Part shown: piece by piece, positions 24,925 through 32,747 of the stretch | How the letters are laid out: each line of letters opens with the position of its first letter | Numbering within the stretch: the stretch's first letter is position 1 | NCBI RefSeq assembly: GCF_036182465.1 | Contig: NZ_CP108081.1 | Span: 7,564,001-7,628,000 of the forward strand | Reading direction: 5' to 3' | Length of the DNA stretch: 64,000 bases | Origin: Streptomyces sp. NBC_00258 | GTDB lineage: Bacteria > Actinomycetota > Actinomycetes > Streptomycetales > Streptomycetaceae | Notes under the pieces: model-generated | What the model saw: only the letters and a program-made list of their open reading frames with translations | The model's database searches: none | What the model was told of the DNA's origin: nothing | Program-made: the position numbers and the translations under genes

Positions 24925-26042
24925 AGGGTCACCGTCACGTTCTCGCGGGCCGAGCGGCGCGCGCCTTCCAGGACGTCCAGGGCGGCGGCGGCCTCCAGTG
25001 CGGTGACCGGGTTCTCGCCGGTGCCGCTCAGGGCGGCGGCGACGGCCGCGTAGTACGCGGGGTAGGCGCCCGGGAGGGTCGGGACCGGGGTGCCTCCGCC
25101 GGTCGCCGGGGACTCGCCGGAGCCGACGCGGCCCCACAGCTCCTCCGGCTCGACGCCCCACTCCTTCTCCTTGCCCGCGACCGGGCGCTCACCGTCGCGC
25201 AGGGCGGCCTCCTGGGGGTCGAGGCCGTACTTCACGTAACCGGCCTTCGAGCCCAGCGTGCGGAAGCGCGGGCCGAGTTGGGCGGTCGTCGCGGAGGCGT
25301 AGAGGTGGGAGCGGACGCCGTTCGTGTGCGTGATCGCGATGAACGTGTCGTCGTCCGCCTCGGCACCCGGGCGGCGTACGTCCGACTCCGCGTACACCGC
25401 GGCCGCCGGGCCGAAGAGGACCAGAGCCTGGTCGACCACGTGGCTGCCGAGGTCGAACAGCAGACCTCCGACCTCTGCCGGGTCGCCGGACTCGCGCCAG
25501 CCGCCCTTGAGTTCGGGGCGCCAGCGCTCGAAACGGGACTCGAAGCGGTAGACGTCACCGAGGCCGCCCTCGGTGATCAGCTGCTGGAGGGTCAGGAAGT
25601 CGTTGTCCCAGCGGCGGTTCTGGAAGACGGAGAGAAGCAGTCCGCGCTCGTCGGCGAGGGCGGCGAGCTCGCGGGCGTCCGCCGCCGTGCCCGCGATCGG
25701 CTTGTCGACGACGACCGGCAGGCCCGCCTTGAGGGCGGCCGTGGCGATCGGGACGTGCGTCTTGTTCGGGGACGCGATGACGATCAGGTCCAGCTCGTCG
25801 GCGCGCGGCCAGAGCTCGTCGGGGGCCGCCGCGATCCGTACGTCCGGGAACTCGTCCCTCGCCTGCTGCTGCCGGTCCGCGTTCGACGTGACCACCGTGT
25901 CGAGGGTGAGGCCCTCGGTGGCGGCGATCAGCGGGGCGTGGAAGACGGAGCCCGCGAGACCGTAGCCGACGAGGCCTACGCGGAAGGGACCCTCGCGGAC
26001 GGGGCCTTCGCCGAGGGAGGTGCCAGTGCCTGTACCAGTCAT
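24921..26042 (-). CDS. Gfo/Idh/MocA-family oxidoreductase
   Basis: An NAD(P)-dependent oxidoreductase of 373 residues. The Rossmann nucleotide-binding start is FRVGLVGYGLAGSVFHAPL, followed by the family motif region AGLPVVVDKPIAGTAADA, where the Lys of the EKP-like motif (DKP) sits. The C-terminal dimerisation/substrate domain contains LLFDLGSHVVDQALVLFG. Relatives oxidise sugars, inositols or sugar acids. ATG 26042 is chosen; a GTG at 26051 is also in frame and overlaps the operator. It is coupled to the DUF336 gene and diverges from a ROK repressor that probably controls it. Confidence 0.92.
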   Translation of the reverse strand: MTGTGTGTSLGEGPVREGPFRVGLVGYGLAGSVFHAPLIAATEGLTLDTVVTSNADRQQQARDEFPDVRIAAAPDELWPRADELDLIVIASPNKTHVPIATAALKAGLPVVVDKPIAGTAADARELAALADERGLLLSVFQNRRWDNDFLTLQQLITEGGLGDVYRFESRFERWRPELKGGWRESGDPAEVGGLLFDLGSHVVDQALVLFGPAAAVYAESDVRRPGAEADDDTFIAITHTNGVRSHLYASATTAQLGPRFRTLGSKAGYVKYGLDPQEAALRDGERPVAGKEKEWGVEPEELWGRVGSGESPATGGGTPVPTLPGAYPAYYAAVAAALSGTGENPVTALEAAAALDVLEGARRSARENVTVTL

Positions 26043-26048
26043 GCCCTC

Positions 26049-26075
26049 CACTTAAGCAACGCTGTTGCCAAAGTG
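26049..26075. promoter_or_regulatory. Bipartite palindrome, likely ROK-repressor operator
   Basis: Nested arms CACTT (26049-26053)/AAGTG (26071-26075) and GCAAC (26056-26060)/GTTGC (26064-26068) form a 27-bp two-part palindrome around GCT. It lies at the 5' end of the Gfo/Idh gene in the spacer shared with the ROK regulator. Confidence 0.6.
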
Positions 26076-26173
26076 CAAGCGCGGGGGACAATGGGGGTGT
26101 GGACGCACGGGGTACAGGCGCACGTGGTGCAGGGGCATGCGGTACAGGCGCACGCGGCACAAGGAGGATCTGA

Positions 26174-27331
26174 GTGGCTGGGATCGGGGCTGGTTCCGGA
26201 GCGGCCCGGGTGGGCGGCGGGGTGAACCTGCTCGCGCTGCGCAGTCACAACGCCGCCCTGCTGCTCGATCTGCTGCGGCGCGCCGGGCGTACGGGGATGA
26301 GCCGCCTCGAACTCGCGGAGCGTACGGGGCTGACGCCTCAGGCCGTCAGCAAGATCACCGCCCGCCTTCGGGAGGACGGGCTGGTGACCGAGGCCGGGCG
26401 CCAGGCCTCCACGGGCGGCAAGCCGCGCACGGTGCTGCGGCTGGTGCCCGAGGCCGGGCATGCGGTGGGGATGCATCTCGACCGGGACGAGCTGCGGGTC
26501 GTGCTCGTCGATCTCACGGGGGCGGTCGTGGGGGAGCGGTGTGCTCCGCTGGATCTGGGGGCCGGGGCGGACGCCGTGCTGGACGTGGTCGTGGCGGAGT
26601 TCGGGGAGGTCGTGGCGGGGCTGGGGCTGGGGCTGGGGACGAGTGCGGAGGGGCAGGGAGGTGCCGGGGCCACCGTTCTCGGGGTCGGTGTCGCCATGCC
26701 CGGGCCCCTCGATCACACGCATGGAGTGCTGCACCGGGTGACCGGGTTTCCCGAGTGGGACGGCTTCCCGCTGCGCGACGCGCTGGCGCGGCGGCTCGGT
26801 GCGCCGGTCGTGCTGGACAAGGACACGAACGCCGCGGCGCTCGGGCTGGCGGTCGAGGGTGAGGCCGGGGCCTTCGCGTATCTCCATCTCGGTACGGGGC
26901 TGGGGGCCGGGCTGGTACTCGGCGGGGCCGTGCATCGCGGGTCCCGTACCGGGGCGGGCGAGTTCGGGCACCAAGTCATCCAGCTGGACGGGCCGCCCTG
27001 CTCCTGCGGCAACCGGGGGTGCGTCGAGGCGTTGTGCCTCGCGGCGGTGGCCCGGGGGGACGTGGACGAGGCGGCGCGTGTTCTCGGCGAGGGCGCCGCG
27101 AACCTTGTGGGGCTTCTGGACATCGACGTTGTGCTGCTGGGCGGACGCACGGTTGCGGCGGAGTCGGCGCGGTTCGTGCGGGGGGTCGGGACGGTGCTCG
27201 ATGCCCGGGCTCGGCGGGAGGGGGTGGGGGTGTCCGTTCCCGTACGGGTTGCCTCCGGCGGGGGGCGGGGGGTTGCCGAGGGGGCGGCTCAGTTGTTGTT
27301 GGTGCCGTTGTTCGGGCGGGGCGAGGGGTGA
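26174..27331 (+). CDS. ROK-family transcriptional regulator
   Basis: A 385-residue regulator. An N-terminal winged-helix (about 15-75: LLDLLRRAGRTGMSRLELAE, then GLTPQAVSKITARLREDGLV) is joined to a ROK sugar-kinase-like domain. The ROK zinc/signature motif is PPCSCGNRGCVEAL, and the ATP-binding-like segments are LHLGTGLGAGLVLGG and VVLDKDTNAAALG. A GTG start at 26174 has AAGGAGG 6 nt upstream. It diverges from the Gfo/Idh-DUF336 operon across a strong bipartite palindrome, so it likely represses that operon and itself and is released by a sugar or sugar phosphate. Confidence 0.93.
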   Translation: MAGIGAGSGAARVGGGVNLLALRSHNAALLLDLLRRAGRTGMSRLELAERTGLTPQAVSKITARLREDGLVTEAGRQASTGGKPRTVLRLVPEAGHAVGMHLDRDELRVVLVDLTGAVVGERCAPLDLGAGADAVLDVVVAEFGEVVAGLGLGLGTSAEGQGGAGATVLGVGVAMPGPLDHTHGVLHRVTGFPEWDGFPLRDALARRLGAPVVLDKDTNAAALGLAVEGEAGAFAYLHLGTGLGAGLVLGGAVHRGSRTGAGEFGHQVIQLDGPPCSCGNRGCVEALCLAAVARGDVDEAARVLGEGAANLVGLLDIDVVLLGGRTVAAESARFVRGVGTVLDARARREGVGVSVPVRVASGGGRGVAEGAAQLLLVPLFGRGEG

Positions 27332-27417
27332 GTTCTTTGGTGCGGGGGCTTGTGGCTTCCGCGGGTTCGGTGTCGGGTACGGGTCCGTTGTCGGGTGCTG
27401 GTCCGTCGTGGCTTGTC

Positions 27418-27436
27418 GCGCAGTTCCCCGCGCCCC
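27418..27436 (+). repeat. 19-bp Streptomyces intergenic repeat
   Basis: One exact copy of GCGCAGTTCCCCGCGCCCC preceded by a GTCGGGT-rich stretch similar to that before the copies at 24365. Confidence 0.8.
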
Positions 27437-27468
27437 TAGGTGGATCGGCCTCGGCCCCGCTATAACGG

Positions 27469-27575
27469 CCCAGCCCAGCCCAGCCCACTCCAGCCCACTC
27501 CAGCCCACCCCAGCCCCATCCTCAGCCCTGCGCAGGCCCAGGCCAGCCCCAGCCCAGCCTCATCCCCAGCCCAGG
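27469..27575 (+). repeat. Degenerate CCCAGCCCA/CCACTCCAG tandem repeat
   Basis: About 105 bp of purine-poor tandem units (CCCAGC, CCCACTCCAG and related) fill the spacer between the ROK regulator and the LARTG surface-protein gene. The rest of 27332-27691 holds no gene. Confidence 0.7.
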
Positions 27576-27691
27576 CCTGCCCCGCCGCAGCCGTGCGCTG
27601 CCCCGACCGGGCGCAATCCGTTCCCCGAACGGGCCCCGTGTCAGCGTGCCGGGGTCGGTGGGGGGTGAGGGCGTGGCAGGCTCCCGTGTCC

Positions 27692-28537
27692 ATGCGACTG
27701 AGCAAGCCCGTGTGTCTCGCTGTCAGTGCTGCAGCCGCCCTCGTTCCCGTGTCCGCCGATGCCGCGGCGGGGGTGGACCAACGGCCGGGTCGGCCGACCT
27801 GTGCCGAGCCGGGGAACGGGGAGTTTCCCGTGCGTACGCGGATCCATGGCGGGCCCGCCGAGTACGACGCCGGGGGCGGGTTCCGGACCTGGTACATCGA
27901 TCTCACCAACACCACCGACGCGACCTGCGGGAACATCCACCCGGTCGTCGTCCTCGTGGACGGGAAGCGGGCCCTGCGGCCGGAGCAGCCGCGGCTCGAG
28001 TTCTACGACGGGGAGCGGCCCCGTCCCGTCGGCTTCGAACGGACCGAGCAGGACGAGAACATCGGCGTACTCGGCTCCCCCGCGAGTGCGGCCGACGGAC
28101 CCGCGGCCGAAGAGGCTCCGTTCCCCGGATTCACCGTGGCGCCCGGTGCGACCCTCTCCGTCAAGGTGCGGCTCGCGGTCACCTCGGACGCCGTGGCCAA
28201 CGACGTCGTCGCGCACGCCGCCGTCGTGCAGCGGCAGGGGGACGACGACGGTGACTGGATCGGGCAGTCGAACGACTACCGCTTCCGCATCCTCGGCGAG
28301 GGGGAGCGTGAAGGGGGTGAGAGGGGCGAGGTCGGCGGCAAGGACGATGCAGGGACCACGGGTGACCGGGACCGTGTCGACGCCTCCGGGCGCGTACCGG
28401 ACGGGATTCCCTTCGCGGAGGAGCTGGCCCGGACGGGGCTGCACTCGACCCGGGGGATCCTCGCCGCGACCGCCGGCGCGCTCCTGCTCCTCGGCGCGGG
28501 ACTGGGCGCACTGCTCGCGGCCCGCCGCAGGCGCTGA
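27692..28537 (+). CDS. Secreted LARTG-anchored surface protein (class E sortase substrate)
   Basis: A 281-residue exported protein. A signal peptide (residues 1-26, cleaved near SADAAAG) precedes a beta-rich ectodomain with two Cys (TCAEPG and TCGNIH) and the motif RTWYIDLTNTTDATCGN. An Asp/Gly/Glu-rich linker follows. At 245-249 is LARTG, followed by a hydrophobic segment (GILAATAGALLLLGAGLGALL) and ARRRR. LAxTG plus TM plus basic tail is the class E sorting signal. Start 27692 is supported by the signal peptide; a GTG two codons earlier is possible. The sortase at 15412 is the likely enzyme; ligand unknown. Confidence 0.85.
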   Translation: MRLSKPVCLAVSAAAALVPVSADAAAGVDQRPGRPTCAEPGNGEFPVRTRIHGGPAEYDAGGGFRTWYIDLTNTTDATCGNIHPVVVLVDGKRALRPEQPRLEFYDGERPRPVGFERTEQDENIGVLGSPASAADGPAAEEAPFPGFTVAPGATLSVKVRLAVTSDAVANDVVAHAAVVQRQGDDDGDWIGQSNDYRFRILGEGEREGGERGEVGGKDDAGTTGDRDRVDASGRVPDGIPFAEELARTGLHSTRGILAATAGALLLLGAGLGALLAARRRR

Positions 28538-28706
28538 GGGAGTCGCGGGAGCCGCGGGATTCTCTGCCCGGGCCGCTGCCGCCCCCTCCACCAAGATCGG
28601 GCGGATGGCTAGTCTGGAGGCGTCGGCACACAGCTGTGACGGCGTCCCCCACACCCGCGGCAGACCCGCACGGCTCACGCAGCACGCGTACGGCAGGAGA
28701 CGGCAC

Positions 28707-29486
28707 ATGGCAGAGCGCAAGCCCATCGAATCGTGGCTCACCGACATGGACGGGGTGCTCATCCACGAGGGCGTGCCGATCCCCGGCGCCGACGCCTTCA
28801 TAAAGAAGCTCAGGGAGTCCGGGAAGCCCTTCCTGGTGCTCACCAACAACTCCATCTACACGGCCCGCGACCTGCACGCCCGGCTGCGGCGGATGGGCCT
28901 GGACGTGCCCGTCGAGAACATCTGGACGTCCGCCCTGGCCACCGCCCAGTTCCTGGACGACCAGCGCCCCGACGGCTCCGCGTACGTCATCGGTGAGGCG
29001 GGTCTGACCACCGCGCTGCACGACATCGGGTACGTGCTGACCGACCACGACCCCGACTACGTGGTCCTGGGCGAGACCCGTACGTACTCCTTCGAGGCCA
29101 TGACCAAGGCGGTGCGGCTGATCAACGACGGCGCCCGTTTCATCGCCACGAACCCCGACGAGACCGGCCCGTCGGCCGAGGGCGCGCTGCCCGCCACCGG
29201 CGCGGTCGCCGCGCTGATCACCAAGGCGACCGGCAAGAAGCCGTACTTCGCGGGCAAGCCGAACCCGCTGATGATGCGTACCGGACTCAACACCATCGGG
29301 GCGCACTCCGAGACCAGCGCGATGATCGGCGACCGGATGGACACGGACGTCCTGGCCGGCCTGGAGGCGGGCATGGAGACCTTCCTCGTCCTCACCGGTC
29401 TCACCGGCCGGGCGGAGATCGAGAAGTACCCCTACCGTCCGTCCACGGTCGTCGACTCCATCGCGGACCTCGTCGACCGCGTCTGA
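28707..29486 (+). CDS. HAD-IIA family phosphatase (NagD-like)
   Basis: A 259-residue HAD hydrolase. Motif I is WLTDMDGVLIHEG (nucleophile and acid-base Asp), motif II is VLTNNS, the type-IIA cap lies between, and motif III/IV are AGKPNPLMMRT and MIGDRMDTDVLAG. NagD-type enzymes dephosphorylate nucleotides or sugar phosphates. AGGAGA lies upstream of ATG 28707. It sits alone between two surface-protein genes, and a 9-bp-arm hairpin (29514-29522/29547-29555) follows. Confidence 0.92.
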   Translation: MAERKPIESWLTDMDGVLIHEGVPIPGADAFIKKLRESGKPFLVLTNNSIYTARDLHARLRRMGLDVPVENIWTSALATAQFLDDQRPDGSAYVIGEAGLTTALHDIGYVLTDHDPDYVVLGETRTYSFEAMTKAVRLINDGARFIATNPDETGPSAEGALPATGAVAALITKATGKKPYFAGKPNPLMMRTGLNTIGAHSETSAMIGDRMDTDVLAGLEAGMETFLVLTGLTGRAEIEKYPYRPSTVVDSIADLVDRV

Positions 29487-29513
29487 GCCATCCGTGAGCC
29501 GTCCGTGAGCCGT

Positions 29514-29555
29514 CCGTACGGGAGCGCCATCCGCCTGGGACGGCCACCCGTACGG
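29514..29555 (+). terminator. Inverted repeat after HAD phosphatase
   Basis: CCGTACGGG (29514-29522) and CCCGTACGG (29547-29555) are perfect 9-bp arms with a 24-nt loop, just after the stop codon and a run of GTGAGCCGTCC direct repeats. Confidence 0.4.
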
Positions 29556-29603
29556 AGCAGCGGACCCCCTCCCCGGATGCGTCCCCGTGCCCCGAGGAGG
29601 ACG

Positions 29604-29619
29604 CTCCAGATATCTGGAG
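29604..29619 (+). promoter_or_regulatory. Perfect 16-bp palindrome overlapping the Shine-Dalgarno
   Basis: CTCCAGATATCTGGAG is a perfect palindrome whose right arm contains the GGAG of the ribosome-binding site for the ATG at 29627. It could act as an operator or hide the site in an mRNA hairpin. Confidence 0.5.
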
Positions 29620-29626
29620 GTTCACG

Positions 29627-30253
29627 ATGGGTTCACTGCGACTGACTCTCTGTGCCGGGGTGGTGGCTGCCGCCGCACTCGCCCCCACCGCGTACGCGGC
29701 CGACGGGGGAGTCTCCGTGACCCCGGGGTCCCCGGCCCCCGGCAGCGACATCCGGCTGCGGGTCCAGGGCTGCTCCGGGATGTCGGGCACCGCCGCGTCC
29801 GAGGCGTTCGTCGCCGACGCGCAGCTCACCGGGAAGCCCGGGGTCCTCACCGGCGAGACCCGCGTCCGCTCGACGCTCGACCCCGGCACGTACGACGTCA
29901 AGGTCACCTGCGACGGCTTCGAGGACAAGGTCAAGGGCGCCATCAGCGTCGTCGACAAGAAGCAGCGGGAGAAGCAGGAGAAGCAGGAACAGAACGAGAA
30001 GAAGGAACAGCGGGAGCAGAAGGAGGAGCAGCCCGGGGACTCGGCGGCTTCGCCCGTCGCGCCCGCGTCCCCGGTCGCGCCCGTGCAGGCGGGCGGCGGC
30101 GGGTCCGCGCGGCTCGCCGTCGTCGACGCCCGCTCGGAGGGGCCCGGCACCCGGCACGCGGTGATCGGGCTGGTCCTGGCCGGTGTCGCCGCCGTCGCCG
30201 TGGCGGTCCGCAGTTCCCGTCGGAGTCGCGGGAGTACCCGCGGTACGGACTGA
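29627..30253 (+). CDS. Secreted, membrane-anchored protein paired with class F sortase
   Basis: A 208-residue protein. It has a signal peptide (1-24, ending AYAADG), an immunoglobulin-like beta domain (about 27-110: VSVTPGSPAPGSDIRLRVQGC, then LDPGTYDVKVTCDGF), and a charged Lys/Glu/Gln segment (about 114-140). A Pro/Ala linker leads to a C-terminal TM helix (about 175-195) and a basic tail. There is no LPxTG or LAxTG motif. The downstream class F sortase starts 6 nt after its stop, so the pair is one operon. It may be a scaffold or the sortase substrate by a non-canonical signal; this is inference. Confidence 0.75.
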   Translation: MGSLRLTLCAGVVAAAALAPTAYAADGGVSVTPGSPAPGSDIRLRVQGCSGMSGTAASEAFVADAQLTGKPGVLTGETRVRSTLDPGTYDVKVTCDGFEDKVKGAISVVDKKQREKQEKQEQNEKKEQREQKEEQPGDSAASPVAPASPVAPVQAGGGGSARLAVVDARSEGPGTRHAVIGLVLAGVAAVAVAVRSSRRSRGSTRGTD

Positions 30254-30259
30254 CCGGCC

Positions 30260-30925
30260 ATGTCCGACCGGGAACACACCTCCGGCGGCGGCCGTCTGCT
30301 CATGGGCGTGGCCTGGGCGCTGCTGCTCCTCGGGCTGTGGCTGTGGGGCCGCGAGGTGACCGACGTGCGCCAGGGCATATCCGCGCCGACCACGGGTGAC
30401 GTGGCAGCGGTCGGGCGGCCCCTCGGAGTCGAACTGCCGCCCGCGGCCGAACCGTTGGGGGACGCGCGGCCCCAGCGCGTGGACATCCCCGCGCTGGGCG
30501 TACAGGCACCCGTGGTGACCCGCGGGCTCGACCCCCGCGGGGCGATCGACCCGCCGCCGTACGGACAGCCGGGGACCGTCGGCTGGTACGGGGACGGTGC
30601 GCGGCCCGGGGCGGCCGGGACCGCGCTGCTCGTTGGGCACGTGGACACCGAGACCCGGCCCGCGGTCTTCTACCACCTCAGCGAGGTGCGGCCGGGCGAG
30701 ACGGTCCGGGTGATCCGCGACGACGGCAGGGTCGCCGAGTTCACCGTCGAGGACGTCCAGGTCTTCGCCCGGGACCGCTTCGACGCCGAGAAGGTGTACG
30801 GGACACGGCAGACCGGCCGCGCCGAACTGCGCCTGATCACCTGCGGCGGCACCTTCGACCGGACCAGCCGCACCTACACGGCGAACGTGGTCGTCTCCGC
30901 GTACCTCAGCGGCACCGGTCTGTGA
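30260..30925 (+). CDS. Class F sortase
   Basis: A 221-residue sortase. One N-terminal membrane helix (about 14-32, MGVAWALLLLGLWLWG) precedes an extracellular barrel carrying catalytic His127 (ALLVGHVDT), Cys195 (RLITCGG) and Arg204 (RTSRTYTANV). The compact length, the N-terminal TM and the TCGG context fit class F of actinobacteria. ATG lies 6 nt after the secreted-protein stop. No LPxTG substrate is encoded beside it, as is usual for class F, so the natural substrate is not evident here. Confidence 0.9.
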   Translation: MSDREHTSGGGRLLMGVAWALLLLGLWLWGREVTDVRQGISAPTTGDVAAVGRPLGVELPPAAEPLGDARPQRVDIPALGVQAPVVTRGLDPRGAIDPPPYGQPGTVGWYGDGARPGAAGTALLVGHVDTETRPAVFYHLSEVRPGETVRVIRDDGRVAEFTVEDVQVFARDRFDAEKVYGTRQTGRAELRLITCGGTFDRTSRTYTANVVVSAYLSGTGL

Positions 30926-31595
30926 GCCCCGAGCAGCCTTTGCCCGAACTCCTCGTACCGCACCTGGCCCGGTCGACGACTCGCTCCCCCCGGAGCCGCC
31001 GACCGGGCTGGTCCTCGACCGTGGGCGCCCGGGCTGCGGGAGTAACCCGGCGGCCGGCACGGGAGGTTCAGGGGCCCGTACACGCGTCATGAACGCGCCT
31101 CACGAATGGTCCGACAGCCGGGGCCGGGGCCGTCTGACAAGACTCTAGTTCGGATGAGCGCTGCGGCCTAGGGTCTGATTGACGCCAAGTCCCGTACCGG
31201 TGGCGCTGTGTTACCCGCGCAGCTGGTCGTGGGGTCCACGCAGGTCCGGGGTGCTCGCGGCGCAGCTCTGAGGGGTCCTCCGAGCCCGCGATCACGACCG
31301 TCGCGACCTTGTCGAGGGGCAGCGACCCGACCGACGCGCACGCAGCTGGAGAGCACCTCCTGCAACCGGCCCGTCGGCGGCCGGTACCGGGTGGGGCCCG
31401 GCCGGACCTCCCGGCTGCTGCGGTGCATGTCCGCGCCCTTCCCGACTCCGGCCACCGCCCCCGCACGTCCGTCCGGCGCCCACCCGGCACGGAGGGGGTG
31501 TAACAGCTAGTGGACAAGGAGCGGGCGCGCTCGTGGGCGGACCGACACCTATGTCAGGATTGGGACTTCGGACGGTGCACCCGAGGGGGAGTTTG
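30926..31595. other. 670-bp gene-free region upstream of the GH6 gene
   Basis: No supportable coding sequence was found; the open frames lack ribosome-binding sites and signal-like or domain-like content. TTGACG-like promoter elements occur near 31182, but nothing matched a known riboswitch or the TGGGAGCGCTCCCA CebR box. It probably holds the promoter and a long 5' leader of the endoglucanase gene. Confidence 0.4.
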
Positions 31596-32642
31596 ATGTA
31601 CGGGAGCAGGGGGGCTGTGTCTCTTTTCGCCACTGGAGGGGTGGCAAAGGCGTCCGTGGCGGTGGCCGGAGCTGTGCTGCTGCTAGCGGGGTGTTCATCC
31701 TCGGACGGCGACGGCGACGGCGAGAAGGACGAGTCGGGCGCCAAGGTGAGCCAGCAGCCCAAGGACAAGGACCCGTTCTGGGTCAATCCCGATGGGAACG
31801 CGGCCGAGCAGGTGGCCACATATGTGAAGGACGGCAAGAAGGACGACGCCGAACTGATCCGCAAGATCGCAGAGCAGCCCACCGGTGAGTGGCTCACTCC
31901 GGAGAACGCCGAGCAGGAGGCGCGCGGCTTCACCGAGGCCGCCGCGAAGGCCGACCGGGACGCGCTGCTCGTCGTCTACAACATCCCGCACCGCGACTGC
32001 GGCCAGTTCTCCGGCGGCGGCGCCGCGGACGGCAACGCGTACCGGGGCTTCATCGACCAGGTCGCCAAGGGCATCGGCGACCGTGCGACCACGGTGATCC
32101 TGGAGCCGGACGCCGTGCTGCACATGGTGGACGGCTGCACCCCGGACGAGTTCCACGAGGAGCGCTACGACCTTCTGCGGGGCGCGGTCGAGAAGTTCAA
32201 GTCCCTGAAGAACACGAAGGTCTACCTGGACGCGGGCAACGCGGGCTGGGGCAAGACCGACGACATCGCCGAGCCGCTGAAACTGGCGGGCGTCGAGCAG
32301 GCCGACGGCTTCTCGGTCAACGTGTCCAACTTCTACAAGACGGCCGACAGCACGAAGTACGGCAAGGAGCTGTCCTCGAAGGTCGGCAACAAGCCGTTCG
32401 TGATCGACACCAGCCGCAACGGCAACGGCCCGTACACGGAAGGTGATCCGGCGGAGAACTGGTGCAACCCGCCCGGCCGCGCGCTCGGCGAGTCGCCCAC
32501 GACCAAGACCGACGACGACCTCGTCGACGCGTACGTGTGGGTCAAGCGGCCCGGCGAGTCCGACGGCACGTGCAAGGGCGGCCCGAAGGCCGGCCAGTGG
32601 TGGCCCGAGTACGCGCTCAAGCTCGCGAAGGCGACCAAGTAG
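31596..32642 (+). CDS. cslZ: GH6 endoglucanase lipoprotein, CslZ-like
   Basis: A 348-residue lipoprotein of glycoside hydrolase family 6. The lipobox LLLAGC (Cys at about 36) precedes an acidic linker and the GH6 barrel. The family motifs are visible: LLVVYNIPHRDCGQFSGGG with the catalytic acid region, VILEPDAV, YLDAGNAGWG, FSVNVSNFY, and NPPGRALGESPTT with the conserved C-terminal Asp/Trp (QWWPEYA). It is convergent with glxA and matches the cslZ position beside cslA-glxA in S. coelicolor. ATG 31596 has GGGGGAG upstream. It trims or releases the beta-glucan made by CslA/GlxA. Confidence 0.9.
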   Translation: MYGSRGAVSLFATGGVAKASVAVAGAVLLLAGCSSSDGDGDGEKDESGAKVSQQPKDKDPFWVNPDGNAAEQVATYVKDGKKDDAELIRKIAEQPTGEWLTPENAEQEARGFTEAAAKADRDALLVVYNIPHRDCGQFSGGGAADGNAYRGFIDQVAKGIGDRATTVILEPDAVLHMVDGCTPDEFHEERYDLLRGAVEKFKSLKNTKVYLDAGNAGWGKTDDIAEPLKLAGVEQADGFSVNVSNFYKTADSTKYGKELSSKVGNKPFVIDTSRNGNGPYTEGDPAENWCNPPGRALGESPTTKTDDDLVDAYVWVKRPGESDGTCKGGPKAGQWWPEYALKLAKATK

Positions 32643-32691
32643 CAGCCCGCGGGCAACAGCCGGTAGGTGACCGCGAGCAACATCCCTACGT

Positions 32692-32730
32692 GACTGGGGG
32701 CGCCCTCCGCAAAGGAGGGCGCCCCCAGTC
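32692..32730. terminator. Bidirectional hairpin terminator between cslZ and glxA
   Basis: A perfect 17-bp stem (arms 32692-32708 and 32714-32730, core GGGGGCGCCCTCC/GGAGGGCGCCCCC) with a 5-nt GCAAA loop lies between the two convergent genes. Confidence 0.85.
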
Positions 32731-32747
32731 GTGTCACGCTCGGCGGG

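Noticed and set aside
27469..27575. CRISPR-like array in the CCCAGCCCA tract
   Set aside because: Units are short, degenerate and without unique spacers; no cas genes are present.
30926..31595. c-di-AMP (ydaO) riboswitch upstream of the GH6 gene
   Set aside because: The conserved GGGG-AACC-type core elements are not seen in the region.
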